Source: Acidobacteriaceae bacterium | GTDB lineage: Bacteria; Acidobacteriota; Terriglobia; Terriglobales; Acidobacteriaceae | Length of the DNA: 64,000 nucleotides | Reading direction: 5' to 3' | Assembly (NCBI GenBank): GCA_003138515.1 | Contig: PLGG01000065.1 | Location: 1 to 64,000, forward strand | In this document: in pieces, positions 32,890 to 43,200 of the stretch | Layout: each line of letters starts with the position of its first letter | Position numbering within the stretch: position 1 is the first letter of the stretch | The notes under the pieces: model-generated | The model's database searches: none | Told to the model about the DNA's origin: nothing | Seen by the model: only the letters and a program-made list of their open reading frames with translations | Program-made: the position numbers and the translations under genes

Positions 32890-33948
32890 ATGCAGCCGAT
32901 ATCCGCCGTAGATGCTGTTTCGCCTGCCATCGAACGCACCAAGGAGTTCCTCTTCCGGCCATTCAAATGGGGAACCTATTTGAAGCTTGGCCTGGTGGCC
33001 ATCATCACGGAGGGGCTGGGCGAAAACTTCAATTCTTCGAGGTCGCACGTGGATCATGGCGTTGGGGGCAACGGGGGCCACGTGCCAAGTGTCCCTTGGC
33101 CGTTTCACGTAACGCCGCAATGGATCGCAATCGGCGTGGCGGCTGTTCTGCTGGCGTTTGTGTTGTCGGTTTTCGTGTTCTACCTGATCACGCGGCTGCG
33201 GTTTGCCTTCTTTCACTGCCTTGTCCACAACACGAAAGAGATTAAGCCGCGTTGGCGGCTCTATCGCGGGCAGGCGTCGCGCTTTTTCTGGCTGAACATC
33301 GTGGTGGGCATCTGCTTTATGGTTCTGCTGGTGCTGATCTCGCTTCCGTTCGCAGCCGGGTTCTGGCGGCTGTTCCAGGAGAGTCAACAAGGCGGCCATT
33401 TCGACATCGGTTTGTTGCTGACTCTTGTTTTGCCCTTGATTCCGATCGTAATTTTGCTGACGGTGGCAGGAATACTCAGCGACCTGATTCTGCGCGATGG
33501 GATGATGCCGCACATGGCGCTCGAAGATGCGACTGCGGGCGAAGCGTGGAGGCAGGTGAGGGCGCGCATCGGAGCCGAGAAGAGGCAGTTCATTGTCTAT
33601 GGGCTGCTGCGAGTCATTCTGCCGACGATTGCGACGATAGGCGTGTTTATCGTGCTCGCTCTTCCCGGACTGATGCTGGCAGGTTCCCTTGCGGCGATTG
33701 AGTGGGGCGTTCACTCGATGTTCTCCGGTGCGACGGGAAGCTCATGGCTTGTGGGCATTCTTCTCGAGGTGTTCTTCGGCGTGGTTGCATTTGGCTTCGC
33801 GTTACTGGCCAGCATCTGCGTTGGAGGGCCATTGAGCACAGGGACACGGGAATATGCGCTGATCTTCTACGGCGGCCGCTACAAGGCGCTTGGAGACATC
33901 CTGTACCCGCCGCCGGCAATTGTTGGGGGAACAACCGGAGCTGCGTGA
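32890..33948 (+). CDS. Multi-pass membrane protein
   Basis: A 352-residue inner-membrane protein with about five hydrophobic spans (for example near residues 82-105, 140-165, 178-205 and 240-270, then a Gly-rich C-terminal span). The N-terminus (DAVSPAIERTKEFLFRPFKWGTYLKLG) resembles DUF-type acidobacterial membrane proteins, but I cannot name the family. A GAAAGGA site precedes the ATG at 32890; the frame upstream of it overlaps trmFO and is not protein-like. Confidence 0.75.
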   Translation: MQPISAVDAVSPAIERTKEFLFRPFKWGTYLKLGLVAIITEGLGENFNSSRSHVDHGVGGNGGHVPSVPWPFHVTPQWIAIGVAAVLLAFVLSVFVFYLITRLRFAFFHCLVHNTKEIKPRWRLYRGQASRFFWLNIVVGICFMVLLVLISLPFAAGFWRLFQESQQGGHFDIGLLLTLVLPLIPIVILLTVAGILSDLILRDGMMPHMALEDATAGEAWRQVRARIGAEKRQFIVYGLLRVILPTIATIGVFIVLALPGLMLAGSLAAIEWGVHSMFSGATGSSWLVGILLEVFFGVVAFGFALLASICVGGPLSTGTREYALIFYGGRYKALGDILYPPPAIVGGTTGAA

Positions 33949-34111
33949 CCGCGGCGCCAGCAATGAAGGCGGGAACCTTTCGGAACTTTTCAGTGTCCAA
34001 AACAGGGAAGGGTCTGCGTGCTGCCGGGGCGCCACGCCAACGTGTACCCTGAAGGTTGGGGCGTGCGATGCGGAACTGCGATGCGCGCCCGGGGACTGGA
34101 GAGTCCGGTTG

Positions 34112-35323
34112 ATGCATAAGATGGCCATTCTGGCGGGCGCGATGGTGCTCGTCTGCGGCGCGGTTTTCGCCCAGGCGCAGGGCGAGCAGCCGACGGCAAC
34201 AGAAAAGCAGTCGGCGACAACGATCGTTCTGCCGCCGTCGCCAAAGGCTCTATTGCCCGACGAGTTTGACGGATGGGCGGCGACAGGGCCATCGAAGGTG
34301 CTGACCGACGCGGCGCAGGCCGACCCGGCCAATGCGGCGGCGCTAAAAGAGTATGGGTTTAATGCCGCGGTGCTGGCCAACTACAAGCGCGATGGCGACG
34401 CGCTGAGCCTGCGCGCACTGCGATTCGACGATGCGAGCGGAGCCTACGGCGCATACACCTACTACCGCCAGAATGGCTGGCCGAAAGAGGAAATCGGTAC
34501 GGGAGCGGCCTCGGATATGAAGCGCGTTCTGTTCTGGAAGGGGACGACCGTTGTGGATGCGACGTATTCGCGCATCGGGCCGATGATGGGCGGGGAACTT
34601 CGCGAGATTGCAAAGCAGCTTCCGGTGCCGACGGGAAACCGCGGGATGATCCCGCCCATTCTGGCTAGCCTGCCGCGGGAGAACCTTGACGGGCAAACCA
34701 CGCACTATGCGGAGGGCCCGGCGGGCTACACGGGATCCGGTGGCGAGCTGCCGGCGTCGCTGGTGGGGTTCGACAAGGGCGCGGAGGCCGTGACGGCGAA
34801 CTACTCGCTGACCTCGGGCCCGGCGACGCTGACCATTATCGACTACCCCACCCCGCAGATTGCCGAAGCGCAGGAAGCGGCCATTCGCGCGTATCTTAAG
34901 GCCGGAAGCCAGGCGCAGCCGGCTTGGCCCAAGCCATTGACTGACTCCGACCAGGCGTCGCTGGAGGTGCGGCATAGCGGGCCGCTGGTGGTCCTGGTGA
35001 GCGGTGATGCGGTGCCTGACGACAGCCACCGCCTGCTCGAGACCGTGCACTTCGAGGCCAACCTGACGTCGATTCCGCAACAAGTGGAGTCAGAGGTGGA
35101 GAAGACCAGCAAGTTGCTGATGGGGATCGCCGTGCTGACGGTCATCGGGGCTGCGGCAGCCATCGTGCTGGGAGGGTTCCTGGGCGGCGGAAGAGCGCTT
35201 TACAGGCTGGCGCGAGGCAGACCGATCTCGTCTGTCTACGACGAGGAGTTTATTCATCTCGATTTGGCAGAGAAATGGATCGATCGAAGCGAGGCCGTTG
35301 AGGGTCCGCATCCGAAAGGTTAA
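34112..35323 (+). CDS. Exported membrane-anchored protein of unknown function
   Basis: A 403-residue protein with a signal peptide (AILAGAMVLVCGAVFAQAQ) and one C-terminal transmembrane segment (LLMGIAVLTVIGAAAAIVLGG) with a short basic cytoplasmic tail. The large periplasmic part includes AYGAYTYYRQNGW, a pattern I associate with acidobacterial DUF6599-like proteins, but this is from memory. Starts at 34112 or 34121 are possible. It follows the membrane protein by about 160 nt. Confidence 0.7.
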   Translation: MHKMAILAGAMVLVCGAVFAQAQGEQPTATEKQSATTIVLPPSPKALLPDEFDGWAATGPSKVLTDAAQADPANAAALKEYGFNAAVLANYKRDGDALSLRALRFDDASGAYGAYTYYRQNGWPKEEIGTGAASDMKRVLFWKGTTVVDATYSRIGPMMGGELREIAKQLPVPTGNRGMIPPILASLPRENLDGQTTHYAEGPAGYTGSGGELPASLVGFDKGAEAVTANYSLTSGPATLTIIDYPTPQIAEAQEAAIRAYLKAGSQAQPAWPKPLTDSDQASLEVRHSGPLVVLVSGDAVPDDSHRLLETVHFEANLTSIPQQVESEVEKTSKLLMGIAVLTVIGAAAAIVLGGFLGGGRALYRLARGRPISSVYDEEFIHLDLAEKWIDRSEAVEGPHPKG

Positions 35324-35497
35324 TGCCGTGCGAGGGTTGTGGAAAAAGGGCCGGAAACCCGAAGAAACACCGCGAAATCACGGGAAATGCCCGAAGATTC
35401 GAGGCGAATGATTGGCGAATAAATCAACCCTCACGGTGGAAGGGTTGCATTGTTAAAGTATTGAAACAAAATTACTTATTTTCATAAACATTTTCAC

Positions 35498-35526
35498 TTG
35501 ACACCGCTTCCCCCCGCTCCTAGTAT
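35498..35526 (+). promoter_or_regulatory. Consensus-like sigma-70 promoter
   Basis: TTGACA (35498-35503), exactly 17 nt, then TAGTAT (35521-35526), inside an AT-rich stretch. This is the best promoter in the window. It drives the small-RNA candidate at 35533-35618. Confidence 0.8.
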
Positions 35527-35532
35527 GCAGCC

Positions 35533-35618
35533 AGAAAGTTCTGATGGCTTTGCCTCCGTTGGAACTATTCTCCCTGAGGAGAGAGCTGCCCTGTTGCCGG
35601 GCGGCTCTTTCCGTTTTT
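35533..35618 (+). ncRNA. Candidate small regulatory RNA (about 86 nt)
   Basis: It starts about 7 nt after the promoter and ends at an intrinsic terminator. Three structures are visible. Hairpin 1 (AGTTC ... GAACT, 35538-35542 with about 35562-35566) has an inner GGC/GCC stem and an open C-rich strand GCCTCCG that could pair with Shine-Dalgarno sequences. Hairpin 2 is TCTCC-CTGA-GGAGA (35569-35582). Hairpin 3 is the terminator (35578-35612). Hairpins 2 and 3 share bases, so only one can form at a time. There is no start codon with coding content and the next gene is on the other strand, so this is not a leader. I do not recognise the family. Confidence 0.6.
35578..35618 (+). terminator. Rho-independent terminator of the small-RNA candidate
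   Basis: A stem of up to 14 bp (35578-35591 with 35599-35612), a 7-nt loop, then GTTTTT. Confidence 0.8.
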
Positions 35619-35628
35619 GGAGGGGCCG

Positions 35629-36384
35629 CTAACCTGCTTTTGGGGGCTGTTCGGCCGCGGCAGGCGCGGATTCGGTCCAGCGTTCACCACATTGCTCGCA
35701 TTTCCAGGAATTAGCGGGATCCACGGCTTCAAGAACGGGGTCGCCGGCGCCGCACTTTGGGCACGAGGGCGGAACGAACTCGGGAACTTCGATCTCCGAC
35801 TCCGCGACGATCTCGGGCGGAATGGGCCGGGCGGCGATGGCACGCGCCTGCTCAAGCTGATCGGCGGCGACGAGCACGAGCGGATAGCGGCGACCGAATT
35901 CGCGCGCCTGCTGAACCCAGCTTTCGATTCCGGCCTGCCGCAAGGCTGCGGAGAGTTCCTGCGCTTGTTCATTGGTATCGCAGTCGCAGAGGTCGGTCTT
36001 CCATGTGTAGTCATGCGTGCCCTCGTCGTCCGAGCCGTCGGGAGCATCGGGAACAATCTCGGGCATGCGGCCAAAGTACCCGGCGTAAAAACCGGGATAT
36101 TCGGGGCCAGGCTCTGGTTCAACGTGGGCAGCGGCTGGCGCTGACGGCGCATTCGAAGCAAGCGGCGCATTCGATGGCGTCGCGTTCGTCGTCGTCGGGG
36201 TGTCTGGCACCTCAGGATCGCCCACGCCACGGCTCCTCATCTCGCTGCGCAACACCTGCTGCGCGGTTTCGGTCAGGTCGTTGAAGTCCGCGGCCAGCTC
36301 GCGCAGTTCGTCGTCGCTCAGCTCGCGATAATGCGCGGTGAGAGTTTGCCACTCAAGCATAGGGTCGGCTTGCATGGGCAGCAT
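35629..36384 (-). CDS. Hypothetical protein with C-terminal zinc ribbon
   Basis: A 251-residue protein. The N-terminus is helical and acidic (LTAHYRELSDDELRELAADF). The middle (residues about 125-185, YTWKTDLCDCDTNEQAQELSAALRQAGIESWV ... YPLVLVAADQLEQARAIAA) resembles the DUF2007/SPOR-like fold. The C-terminus is a zinc ribbon (CPKCGAG ... WKCEQCGERW). Function unknown. Alternative ATGs lie 3 and 8 codons downstream. Confidence 0.8.
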   Translation of the reverse strand: MLPMQADPMLEWQTLTAHYRELSDDELRELAADFNDLTETAQQVLRSEMRSRGVGDPEVPDTPTTTNATPSNAPLASNAPSAPAAAHVEPEPGPEYPGFYAGYFGRMPEIVPDAPDGSDDEGTHDYTWKTDLCDCDTNEQAQELSAALRQAGIESWVQQAREFGRRYPLVLVAADQLEQARAIAARPIPPEIVAESEIEVPEFVPPSCPKCGAGDPVLEAVDPANSWKCEQCGERWTESAPAAAEQPPKAG

Positions 36385-36433
36385 TGTAACGCTGATTCGC
36401 TGATTCTGACGCTGCGAACGGCCGCGTACGGCT

Positions 36434-36461
36434 TTACCTCGATCCGGCGCAACGATACAAT
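36434..36461 (+). promoter_or_regulatory. Likely promoter of tRNA-Thr
   Basis: TTACCT (36434-36439), 16 nt, TACAAT (36456-36461); the expected start lies about 20 nt before the tRNA. Confidence 0.5.
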
Positions 36462-36488
36462 CGAAAGGCAGGACAGCAAGAAAAGCAG

Positions 36489-36564
36489 GCCGACGTAGCT
36501 CAGTTGGTAGAGCAGCTGATTCGTAATCAGCAGGTCGTCAGTTCAAGTCTGACCGTCGGCTCCA
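36489..36564 (+). tRNA. tRNA-Thr, anticodon CGU
   Basis: A 76-nt cloverleaf: acceptor GCCGACG/CGTCGGC, D-arm AGCTCAGTTGGTAGAGC, anticodon arm GCTGA-TTCGTAA-TCAGC (anticodon CGU), T-arm with GTTCAAGTC, discriminator T and an encoded CCA. Confidence 0.96.
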
Positions 36565-36598
36565 GCATCAGGCGAAAACCTAAGCGGATGCGGCGTGG

Positions 36599-36624
36599 CC
36601 TCTCGAAACCGAGAGGTCGTTTTT
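36599..36624 (+). terminator. Terminator after tRNA-Thr
   Basis: A 7-bp stem CCTCTCG-AAAC-CGAGAGG (36599-36616) followed shortly by a T-run. Confidence 0.85.
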
Positions 36625-36995
36625 GTTTGAGGGCGTTTCGCGTAAAAGCCGATTGCGGCGAAGCGGAAGAGCGCAGACGGCCGCCAAGAACCGCTTCCAT
36701 TCTGTTCATCCGGCGCACGAGCGGAAGGCCATAACCTTCAAATCAAAAACGATGCGCCAGGGTGTTTCGCTTCGCATTGCACGGTGAAGTAAATTGATTT
36801 AGCATGTTGGGCTGCAAAGGGAAGGACTCGATTTGCGCGTTGATCCACGCGCCCCTTTTCGGGCCCTCAGGTGCCGGTTGACGGTTGGAGGCACGCACTG
36901 CAAACCGACGGCACGCGCATGCGACTACGAGCGCGCCGGGCTTTAGGTCAAATGCGGCGCTCTGCCGCTTGGGCACTCCCAAGGAGAGGTTCGTC
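36625..36995. other. Intergenic region upstream of the GH30 gene
   Basis: No gene seen. Several short frames exist but none is protein-like. A strong AAGGAGAGG ribosome site lies at its end. Confidence 0.5.
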
Positions 36996-39008
36996 ATGCG
37001 AATTCCTACGGCTTGGTGGATGTTGGCGGCGACTCTCGTGATGGCCGGATGCGGCGGTGGCGGGGGCGGAACGTGTACCAGTAATTGCGCTACCGGCGTG
37101 CTATCGGTCGCCTCGGTCACGCCTGCAAACGGGACTACAGGGGTGGCCATCAATTCGACCGTCACGGCCGTCTTCGACATGCCCATGAATTCGGCGACGA
37201 TCACGAGCTCGACCTTCTCGCTAGCGCCTCAGGGCGGACCTGCAGCCACTGGAACGGTCACTTATAGTGCGGCTAATTTGACTGCAACCTTCGCGCCGAG
37301 CGGTCCGCTCGCATACAGCACGACATACACGGCGACGATCACGACCGCCGTGCAAAGCACCGCAGGAACCTCGCTGACTGCGAACTTCACCTGGTCGTTC
37401 ACTACGGCGCCGATTCCGGCTCCGGTGGTCTCGACGACCATGCCGGCGAACGGAGCCACTGGCGTGGACGCGGGCAATCCTGTGTCGGCGACCTTTAATG
37501 AGGCGATGAACGCGTCAACGATCACTACTTCCACCTTCACGCTGTCGGTCACGGGCGGTGCCGCTGTGGCGGGCACGGTGACCTACAGCGCGGGCACTAC
37601 AACGGCGACGTTTACGCCCACTGCGGCCCTGGCTTTCAACACGTCGTACACCGCGACCATCACCACGGGCGTGAAGAGCTCCGGAGGCGTTGCACTGGCT
37701 GCCAATTTCGTGTGGACATTCACGACAAGCGCGAATCCGAGCGTGGCGGCCGTGGATTTTGGAACAACCTACCAAACGATTCGCGGGTTTGGCGGCTCGA
37801 CCGCGTGGCTGGGCCAGTTGACTACGCAGCAGGCTAACGCGCTGTTCAGCCCGACGACTGGCCTTGGCCTGAGCATCCTGCGCGTGCGCATTGATCCGAC
37901 CGGTGCCGCAGGGAGCAATTATGTGACGGTCAATTGGACTCAGGAGCTTGCCAATGCGCAGGCGGCGATCGCTGCCAATTCCAACGCCATTGTGTTTGCA
38001 TCGCCGTGGACGCCGCCGACTGCGATGAAGACGAGCTCTGCCAACCAGCCGTACTACTCCGGCGCCAGTGCCTGCAGCCCGGGTCCCGACTACTGCGGCG
38101 GCTACCTCGATCCGTCGCACTATGGCGATTACGCCAATTACCTTGAGGACTTCGTCACCTACTTCAAGAACAACAACGTGGACCTACACGCCATCTCGAT
38201 GCAGAACGAGCCGGATTGGTCAGCCCAACCGACGGAGAATTATGAGTCGTGCAGTTGGACCGCGCAACAGATGGATACCTGGGTGGCCTCGCTGACCGCG
38301 AACAGCGCGACCAATCCCATTACCACCAAGCTGATCATGCCGGAGTCGCTTAACTTCAATCCCGCGCAATCGAACCCGACGCTGGCCGATCCCAACGCGG
38401 TGGGCAATGTCTCGATCATTGGCGGGCACCTTTACGGCGCTTCGCCCACTTATTATGGGACTGCGATCAGTGACCTTAAGGATGTTTGGATGACGGAGCA
38501 TTACCTGACACCGTCTGGGAGCCAGCCCAACATCACCGATGCGCTGGCGCTCGCCGAGGAGATTCACAATTCGATGACGTTGGGCTACTACAACGCCTAC
38601 GTCTACTGGTGGATTTGGGACGATCCCAACGACGCGATCAACTACGGGTTAATCAACTCCAGCACGACGAATCCGGCGCCAACGTACTACGGCGATGCGA
38701 TCGGGCAGTTTTCGGAGTTCATCCAGCCGGGTTATGTGCGGGTGTCGGCAACCGCGAGTCCCCTCTCTGGAGTGTATGTTTCGGCATACAGCAATAGTTC
38801 GCCGGATCACCACGTGATTGTGGCGATCAACTCCAATACTTCGCCGGATAACCTGACCTTCGAACTCACCAATGGGACGGTCACGTCGGTTACGCCCTAT
38901 GAAACGACGGCTACTTCGACCCTGGCGGCACAGTCTGCAGTTACAGTCACCGGAGGACAGTTTAACTACACGCTTCCGGCGCAGAGCATTGTGACGTTTG
39001 TGCAGTAG
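36996..39008 (+). CDS. GH30 glycoside hydrolase lipoprotein with two Ig-like domains
   Basis: A 670-residue secreted enzyme. The N-terminal lipoprotein signal has lipobox MAGC (Cys19) followed by a Gly-run. Two Big_5-type Ig-like domains follow (residues about 36-138 and 143-245, each starting TPANGTTGV or MPANGATGV). The GH30 catalytic barrel is about 253-670, with acid/base Glu405 in MQNEPDW and nucleophile Glu501 in WMTEHY. GH30 members cut beta-linked glucuronoxylan or beta-1,6-glucan; the subfamily is not certain. The ATG at 36996 has a good AAGGAGAGG site. First gene of the carbohydrate region. Confidence 0.9.
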   Translation: MRIPTAWWMLAATLVMAGCGGGGGGTCTSNCATGVLSVASVTPANGTTGVAINSTVTAVFDMPMNSATITSSTFSLAPQGGPAATGTVTYSAANLTATFAPSGPLAYSTTYTATITTAVQSTAGTSLTANFTWSFTTAPIPAPVVSTTMPANGATGVDAGNPVSATFNEAMNASTITTSTFTLSVTGGAAVAGTVTYSAGTTTATFTPTAALAFNTSYTATITTGVKSSGGVALAANFVWTFTTSANPSVAAVDFGTTYQTIRGFGGSTAWLGQLTTQQANALFSPTTGLGLSILRVRIDPTGAAGSNYVTVNWTQELANAQAAIAANSNAIVFASPWTPPTAMKTSSANQPYYSGASACSPGPDYCGGYLDPSHYGDYANYLEDFVTYFKNNNVDLHAISMQNEPDWSAQPTENYESCSWTAQQMDTWVASLTANSATNPITTKLIMPESLNFNPAQSNPTLADPNAVGNVSIIGGHLYGASPTYYGTAISDLKDVWMTEHYLTPSGSQPNITDALALAEEIHNSMTLGYYNAYVYWWIWDDPNDAINYGLINSSTTNPAPTYYGDAIGQFSEFIQPGYVRVSATASPLSGVYVSAYSNSSPDHHVIVAINSNTSPDNLTFELTNGTVTSVTPYETTATSTLAAQSAVTVTGGQFNYTLPAQSIVTFVQ

Positions 39009-39030
39009 GACAGCGAGAAGAAGTCAGAAC

Positions 39031-39963
39031 TCAGGCCGTTGGGTTGCGCATCGGCGTGGATTTGCCGGGATCCGGCGAGCCGGTCGCGGAGCGGAAGGCG
39101 GCCACGCCACAGCCTACGAGCGCCGCCTTGTCCTTGAGCTCGGAGACGCGCAACTGGACCGTGGAATCGCCAAGCTGTGCCTGCACCGCGGGCAGAAAAA
39201 GATTGGCCGAACGGGAGATTCCGCCTCCCAGCACGATCACATCCGCCTGGAATCCGGCAAGCAGAGTCTGAATCACTTCTCCCAAATGATTGCCGAATTC
39301 AGTGAAGGCCTCTCGTGCGGCAGGATCGCTGGAAACGGCGGCCGCAAGATCAACAACCTCAAGCTTTTTGCCGGTGCGGCGCTCATAGTTCCCCACAATA
39401 GCTCGCGACGAGACGAGGTCCTCCACGATTCCGCCCTGGTGGGGAAGATTCCAGATCTCGCCGCCGGCGGGCACGCCAGGTCCCCCGGTTACGAGGTGAC
39501 CATCGACGGCAAATGCTGAACCAATGCCCGTGCCCAGCGTAAGACCTACGGCACGCTGGAACCCGCGTGCAGCCCCGGCGCCAACCTCGCCGAGCAGATA
39601 GGCATCGGCATCGTTGAGAAAGCGCACCTGGGCAGCCTGCAGGGCGAATCGCGCGGAGAGGGCCCGGCGCAGGTCGACTCCATAGAGATAAGGCAGCTTG
39701 TGGCGCATCAGGCTCACGCCTGCCTCAAGGTCGAAAGGTCCGGGCACGGCGAGCATCGCTCCCATGATCCCGTCCTGGCCTATCCGAGCCTTCATTCCCA
39801 GGTCGTAGAGGAGATCGAGAAAGACGCCGGAATTGGATACACCTGCGTGAGGAGCGCTGGCGACCGGGCCAAGGCAGAAACCCGGGACCGAGCACACAGC
39901 AGCGGCAACGTGGCTGCCGCCGACATCGAACGCAAGCACACGACTCTCCGCAAGGTCAGCCAT
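39031..39963 (-). CDS. ROK family sugar kinase
   Basis: A 310-residue protein with an ASKHA-type ATPase fold: AFDVGGSHVAAAV (phosphate 1), GLTLGTGIGSAFAVDG and GGGISRSANLFLPAV. It probably phosphorylates a hexose such as glucose or mannose released by the surrounding hydrolases. The usual ROK zinc motif (CxCGxxGCxE) is absent: the corresponding stretch reads GGEIWNLPHQGG. A GTG start at 39972 is an alternative. It is convergent with GH30. Confidence 0.85.
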   Translation of the reverse strand: MADLAESRVLAFDVGGSHVAAAVCSVPGFCLGPVASAPHAGVSNSGVFLDLLYDLGMKARIGQDGIMGAMLAVPGPFDLEAGVSLMRHKLPYLYGVDLRRALSARFALQAAQVRFLNDADAYLLGEVGAGAARGFQRAVGLTLGTGIGSAFAVDGHLVTGGPGVPAGGEIWNLPHQGGIVEDLVSSRAIVGNYERRTGKKLEVVDLAAAVSSDPAAREAFTEFGNHLGEVIQTLLAGFQADVIVLGGGISRSANLFLPAVQAQLGDSTVQLRVSELKDKAALVGCGVAAFRSATGSPDPGKSTPMRNPTA

Positions 39964-40293
39964 CACGAACACCGCAACCCCAACCGATGATAGCGCGCCC
40001 CACGCGGAATGAGATTGTTGCCATTTGTATCACAGCTTGCGGCAGGAAGATTGGAATCCTTCGGAGATAATCAAGTGATTTGCGGAGAGAACCACCGGCA
40101 ATTCTGACCCGCTGCCGCTGCGATGGCTTCCGGTTTCCGGAGGCGAGAATTCTTCGCGCAGATAACGCGCGCCTCTGAAGGTGATTACGCTACCTTTGGG
40201 CCTTCGCGGTGCGCTCCGGCAATCGCGTGGATCGGGAGATTTCGAAGTGGGGTCTTTGCGCTCCGATTCGCGTGTCTTATAGGATGGTTTGCC
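39964..40293. other. Divergent intergenic region (ROK kinase / GH2)
   Basis: A 330-bp gap. TTATAGG (near 40278) is a weak -10-like box before the GH2 start. No RNA or coding feature convinces me. No inverted repeat of LacI-operator type stood out by eye. Confidence 0.4.
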
Positions 40294-43200
40294 ATGCTCA
40301 AGCATTTCACATTCATTCCTGCGGTTTTTGTTCGGATTCGCGCGGGCCTGCGAGTGGCCTTTGCCTTGGTTGCGGCTGTGCTCGCCGCTCCGTTGCATGC
40401 GCAAGCGCCGGCGCCACTCGCGGTAGCGTATGGTCCCTTCAATGCCGTTGCTCTTGCCGACGGCGCCGGCTTGAACAAGACGCTGTCTCCGTCGACATCG
40501 CTTGACAGTCTCGCAGCCGTTGCGATGGATGGCCAGGGATCGGGCCAGCCCGCGATGCAGGACCCGCTGCTGGCAGGGCGCGCTTCATGGACGCTGGCTT
40601 TCTGGTTCGAGGCTCCGCAGCCAGAGCAAGGGACGATGTTGCTTGCCGGCATTGGCGACCCTGCCGCGGAGGATGCGCGCTTTATTGGCATTGCAAACAA
40701 TCGGCTCGGCTTGTGGCTGGGGCGGGCGCAGAGTTCGGCAGGATTTGTGCCGGGCGATCAGGCGCTCGACGCGGGAAGGTGGCATTTTGCCGCGGCGGCG
40801 AGCGACGGAGAGCATGTGGTTTTGTATGCCGACGGCCAGCAGGTAGCTGCGGCCGCGCTTGCGCAGGGCAGCGTTGCAGCCGTTTTGGAGATGGCGCCGT
40901 CGCCATTGCCGGATGTCGCGGACACCCACTTCGGCGGCAAGATTGCATCGCTCAGAATTTATCGTGGAGCACTGACAGCCGAACAAGTGAAAGCAATTGC
41001 CGATGCGCCGCCGGACTTCAGCCTGGTCACGTTCGAGGAGGCCTCGCAGCATTGGCCGGTGCAGACCCGCGCGCAGGCCGGATACAGCGCGCCGCAGGAT
41101 CCGTCTACGTGGCCTCACGGCAAAGGCGAGATTCAGAAGCCAGCGGCGAAAGAGTTGACCGCTGCGGACCTGCATTGCCAGTTGACAGGCGATGATCCGT
41201 GGAAACTCGCGGGCGGCTGGAGGCTTGAGGCGGCGCCGCAGGTGAAAGCAACGGGCGAGGAGATTTCCAAGGCCGGTTTTGACGACAAAAACTGGCAGGT
41301 GGCCACGGTGCCAGGCACGGTGCTGACGACGATGATCGATCGCGGCCTCTATCCCGATCCCGATTACGGGCTGAACAATCTGGCCATTCCCGAGAGCCTG
41401 GCTCATCAGGATTATTGGTACCGCGTGGAGTTCAGGACGCCGGTCGCGGCGCGTGGACGCAGCCTGACGCTCACTTTTGAAGGCGTGAATTACGCGGCCG
41501 AAGTCTGGATGAATGGCAAGAAACTCGGCGGATTTGCGGGCGCTTTCTTGCGCGGCAAATTTGACGTGACGGATGCTGCCGCCGGCAGCGAGAATGCGCT
41601 GGCCGTGCGCGTCTCTCCGCCGCCGCATCCGGGGATTCCGAACGAGCAGTCGCTCAGGGGTGGTCCAGGCGAGAACGGCGGAATTGAAGTGCTCGACGGG
41701 CCGACCTTTTCTGCCACCGAGGGCTGGGACTGGATTCCCGGCATTCGCGACCGCGACACAGGCATCTGGCAGGATGTGACGTTGACAGCGACCGGGCCGG
41801 TGGAGATCGGCGACCTGAATGTGATTACAACGTTGCCCAAGTCCGACCGCAGCGAGGCCGAGATCGAAATCGAAGCGCCGCTGACCAACAAGGGCAGCAC
41901 CGCGATCGATGGCGAGCTCACGGCTAGCTTCGACGACGTAAGGGTGACGAAGCAAGTGCATCTGGCTCCGGGGGAGACGGTGATTCGGCTGGAGCCTGCG
42001 GAGTTTGCTGAACTCAAAGTTCAGAATCCTCGGCTGTGGTGGCCGAACGGGTACGGAGATCCCGTGCTGCACACGCTGAAAGTTTCGCTGGTCGCCGGTG
42101 GGAAGGTCAGCGCAGCGAAACAAATCGAGTTCGGCATGAGAGAGGTGAGCTACGAGATTTCGCTCTTCGATGCGCCGGGACACCTGCAGCGCGTGGAAGT
42201 GCTGCCCAGCCGCACCCACGATGAGGCACTGCCGCTGATCGATGGGACGCACCAGGGCATCAGGCAAATTTTCGACTGGACACCGAATCAGGTGCTGCCC
42301 GGGCAAACGCTGCCGGACTGGATGCTGCAGTCATGGGTGCAGACGCTCGAGCCGGAGGCCGTGGATTCGCCGTCAATCCGCCCCGTTGATGGTGGATGGC
42401 CGGGAACGGACCTGGTGATCAAGGTGAACGGAGTGCGCATTGCTGCGCGCGGCGGCAACTGGGGCATGGACGACATGTTGAAGCGCGTAAGCATCAAGCA
42501 CCTGGAGCCGTATTTCCGGCTGCATCGCGACGCGCACGTGAACATGATCCGCAATTGGATGGGCCAGAATACGGAGGAAAGTTTCTATGCGCTGGCAGAC
42601 AAATACGGACTGATGGTGTGGAACGACTTCTGGGAATCGACGCAGACCTACAACCTGGAAGCCGAAGACCCGGCGCTGTTTCTGGCGAATGCGCGCGACA
42701 CGATCCTGCACTACCGTCATCATCCGTCGATTGTGGTGTGGTGCGGGCGCAACGAGGGCGTGCCGCAGCCGACGATCAACGAGGGGCTGGCAGAATTGGT
42801 GCGCACGCTCGACCACACGCGCTATTACACGGGCAGCTCGAATCAAGTGAATCTGCGCAACTCGGGGCCCTATCAATTCCAGCCGCTCGAAACCTATTAC
42901 CGCATCAACCGCGGATTCAGCGTCGAGCTCGGCATTCCCAGCGTGCCCACGCTCGAAAGCCTCAAATCCTTTATTCCCGAACCCGACCGTTGGCCGATCA
43001 GCGACACTTGGGCTTATCACGACTGGCACCAGAGCCAGAACGGCGCGGTGCAGCCGTACATGGCTCATATGGAGACGGAGTTTGGTGCGCCTACGAGCCT
43101 GGAGGACTTCGAGCGCAAGGCGCAGATGCTCGATTACGTTGGCCATCGCGCCATCTTCGAGGGGTTTGCCGCGCATCTTTGGCAGCCCAACTCCGCCCGC

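Noticed and set aside
33890..34111. 74-residue N-terminal extension of the exported protein at 34112
   Set aside because: It overlaps the preceding gene and is not protein-like; the signal peptide starts at 34112 or 34121.
35578..35618. Terminator for the minus-strand zinc-ribbon gene
   Set aside because: The T-run lies on the plus-strand side, so it suits the plus-strand small-RNA candidate; on the minus strand the 3' side is not T-rich.
35533..35618. Known 4.5S, 6S or c-di-GMP riboswitch RNA
   Set aside because: The conserved SRP loop, the 6S bubble and the GEMM core sequences are not present, and no downstream gene lies on the same strand.
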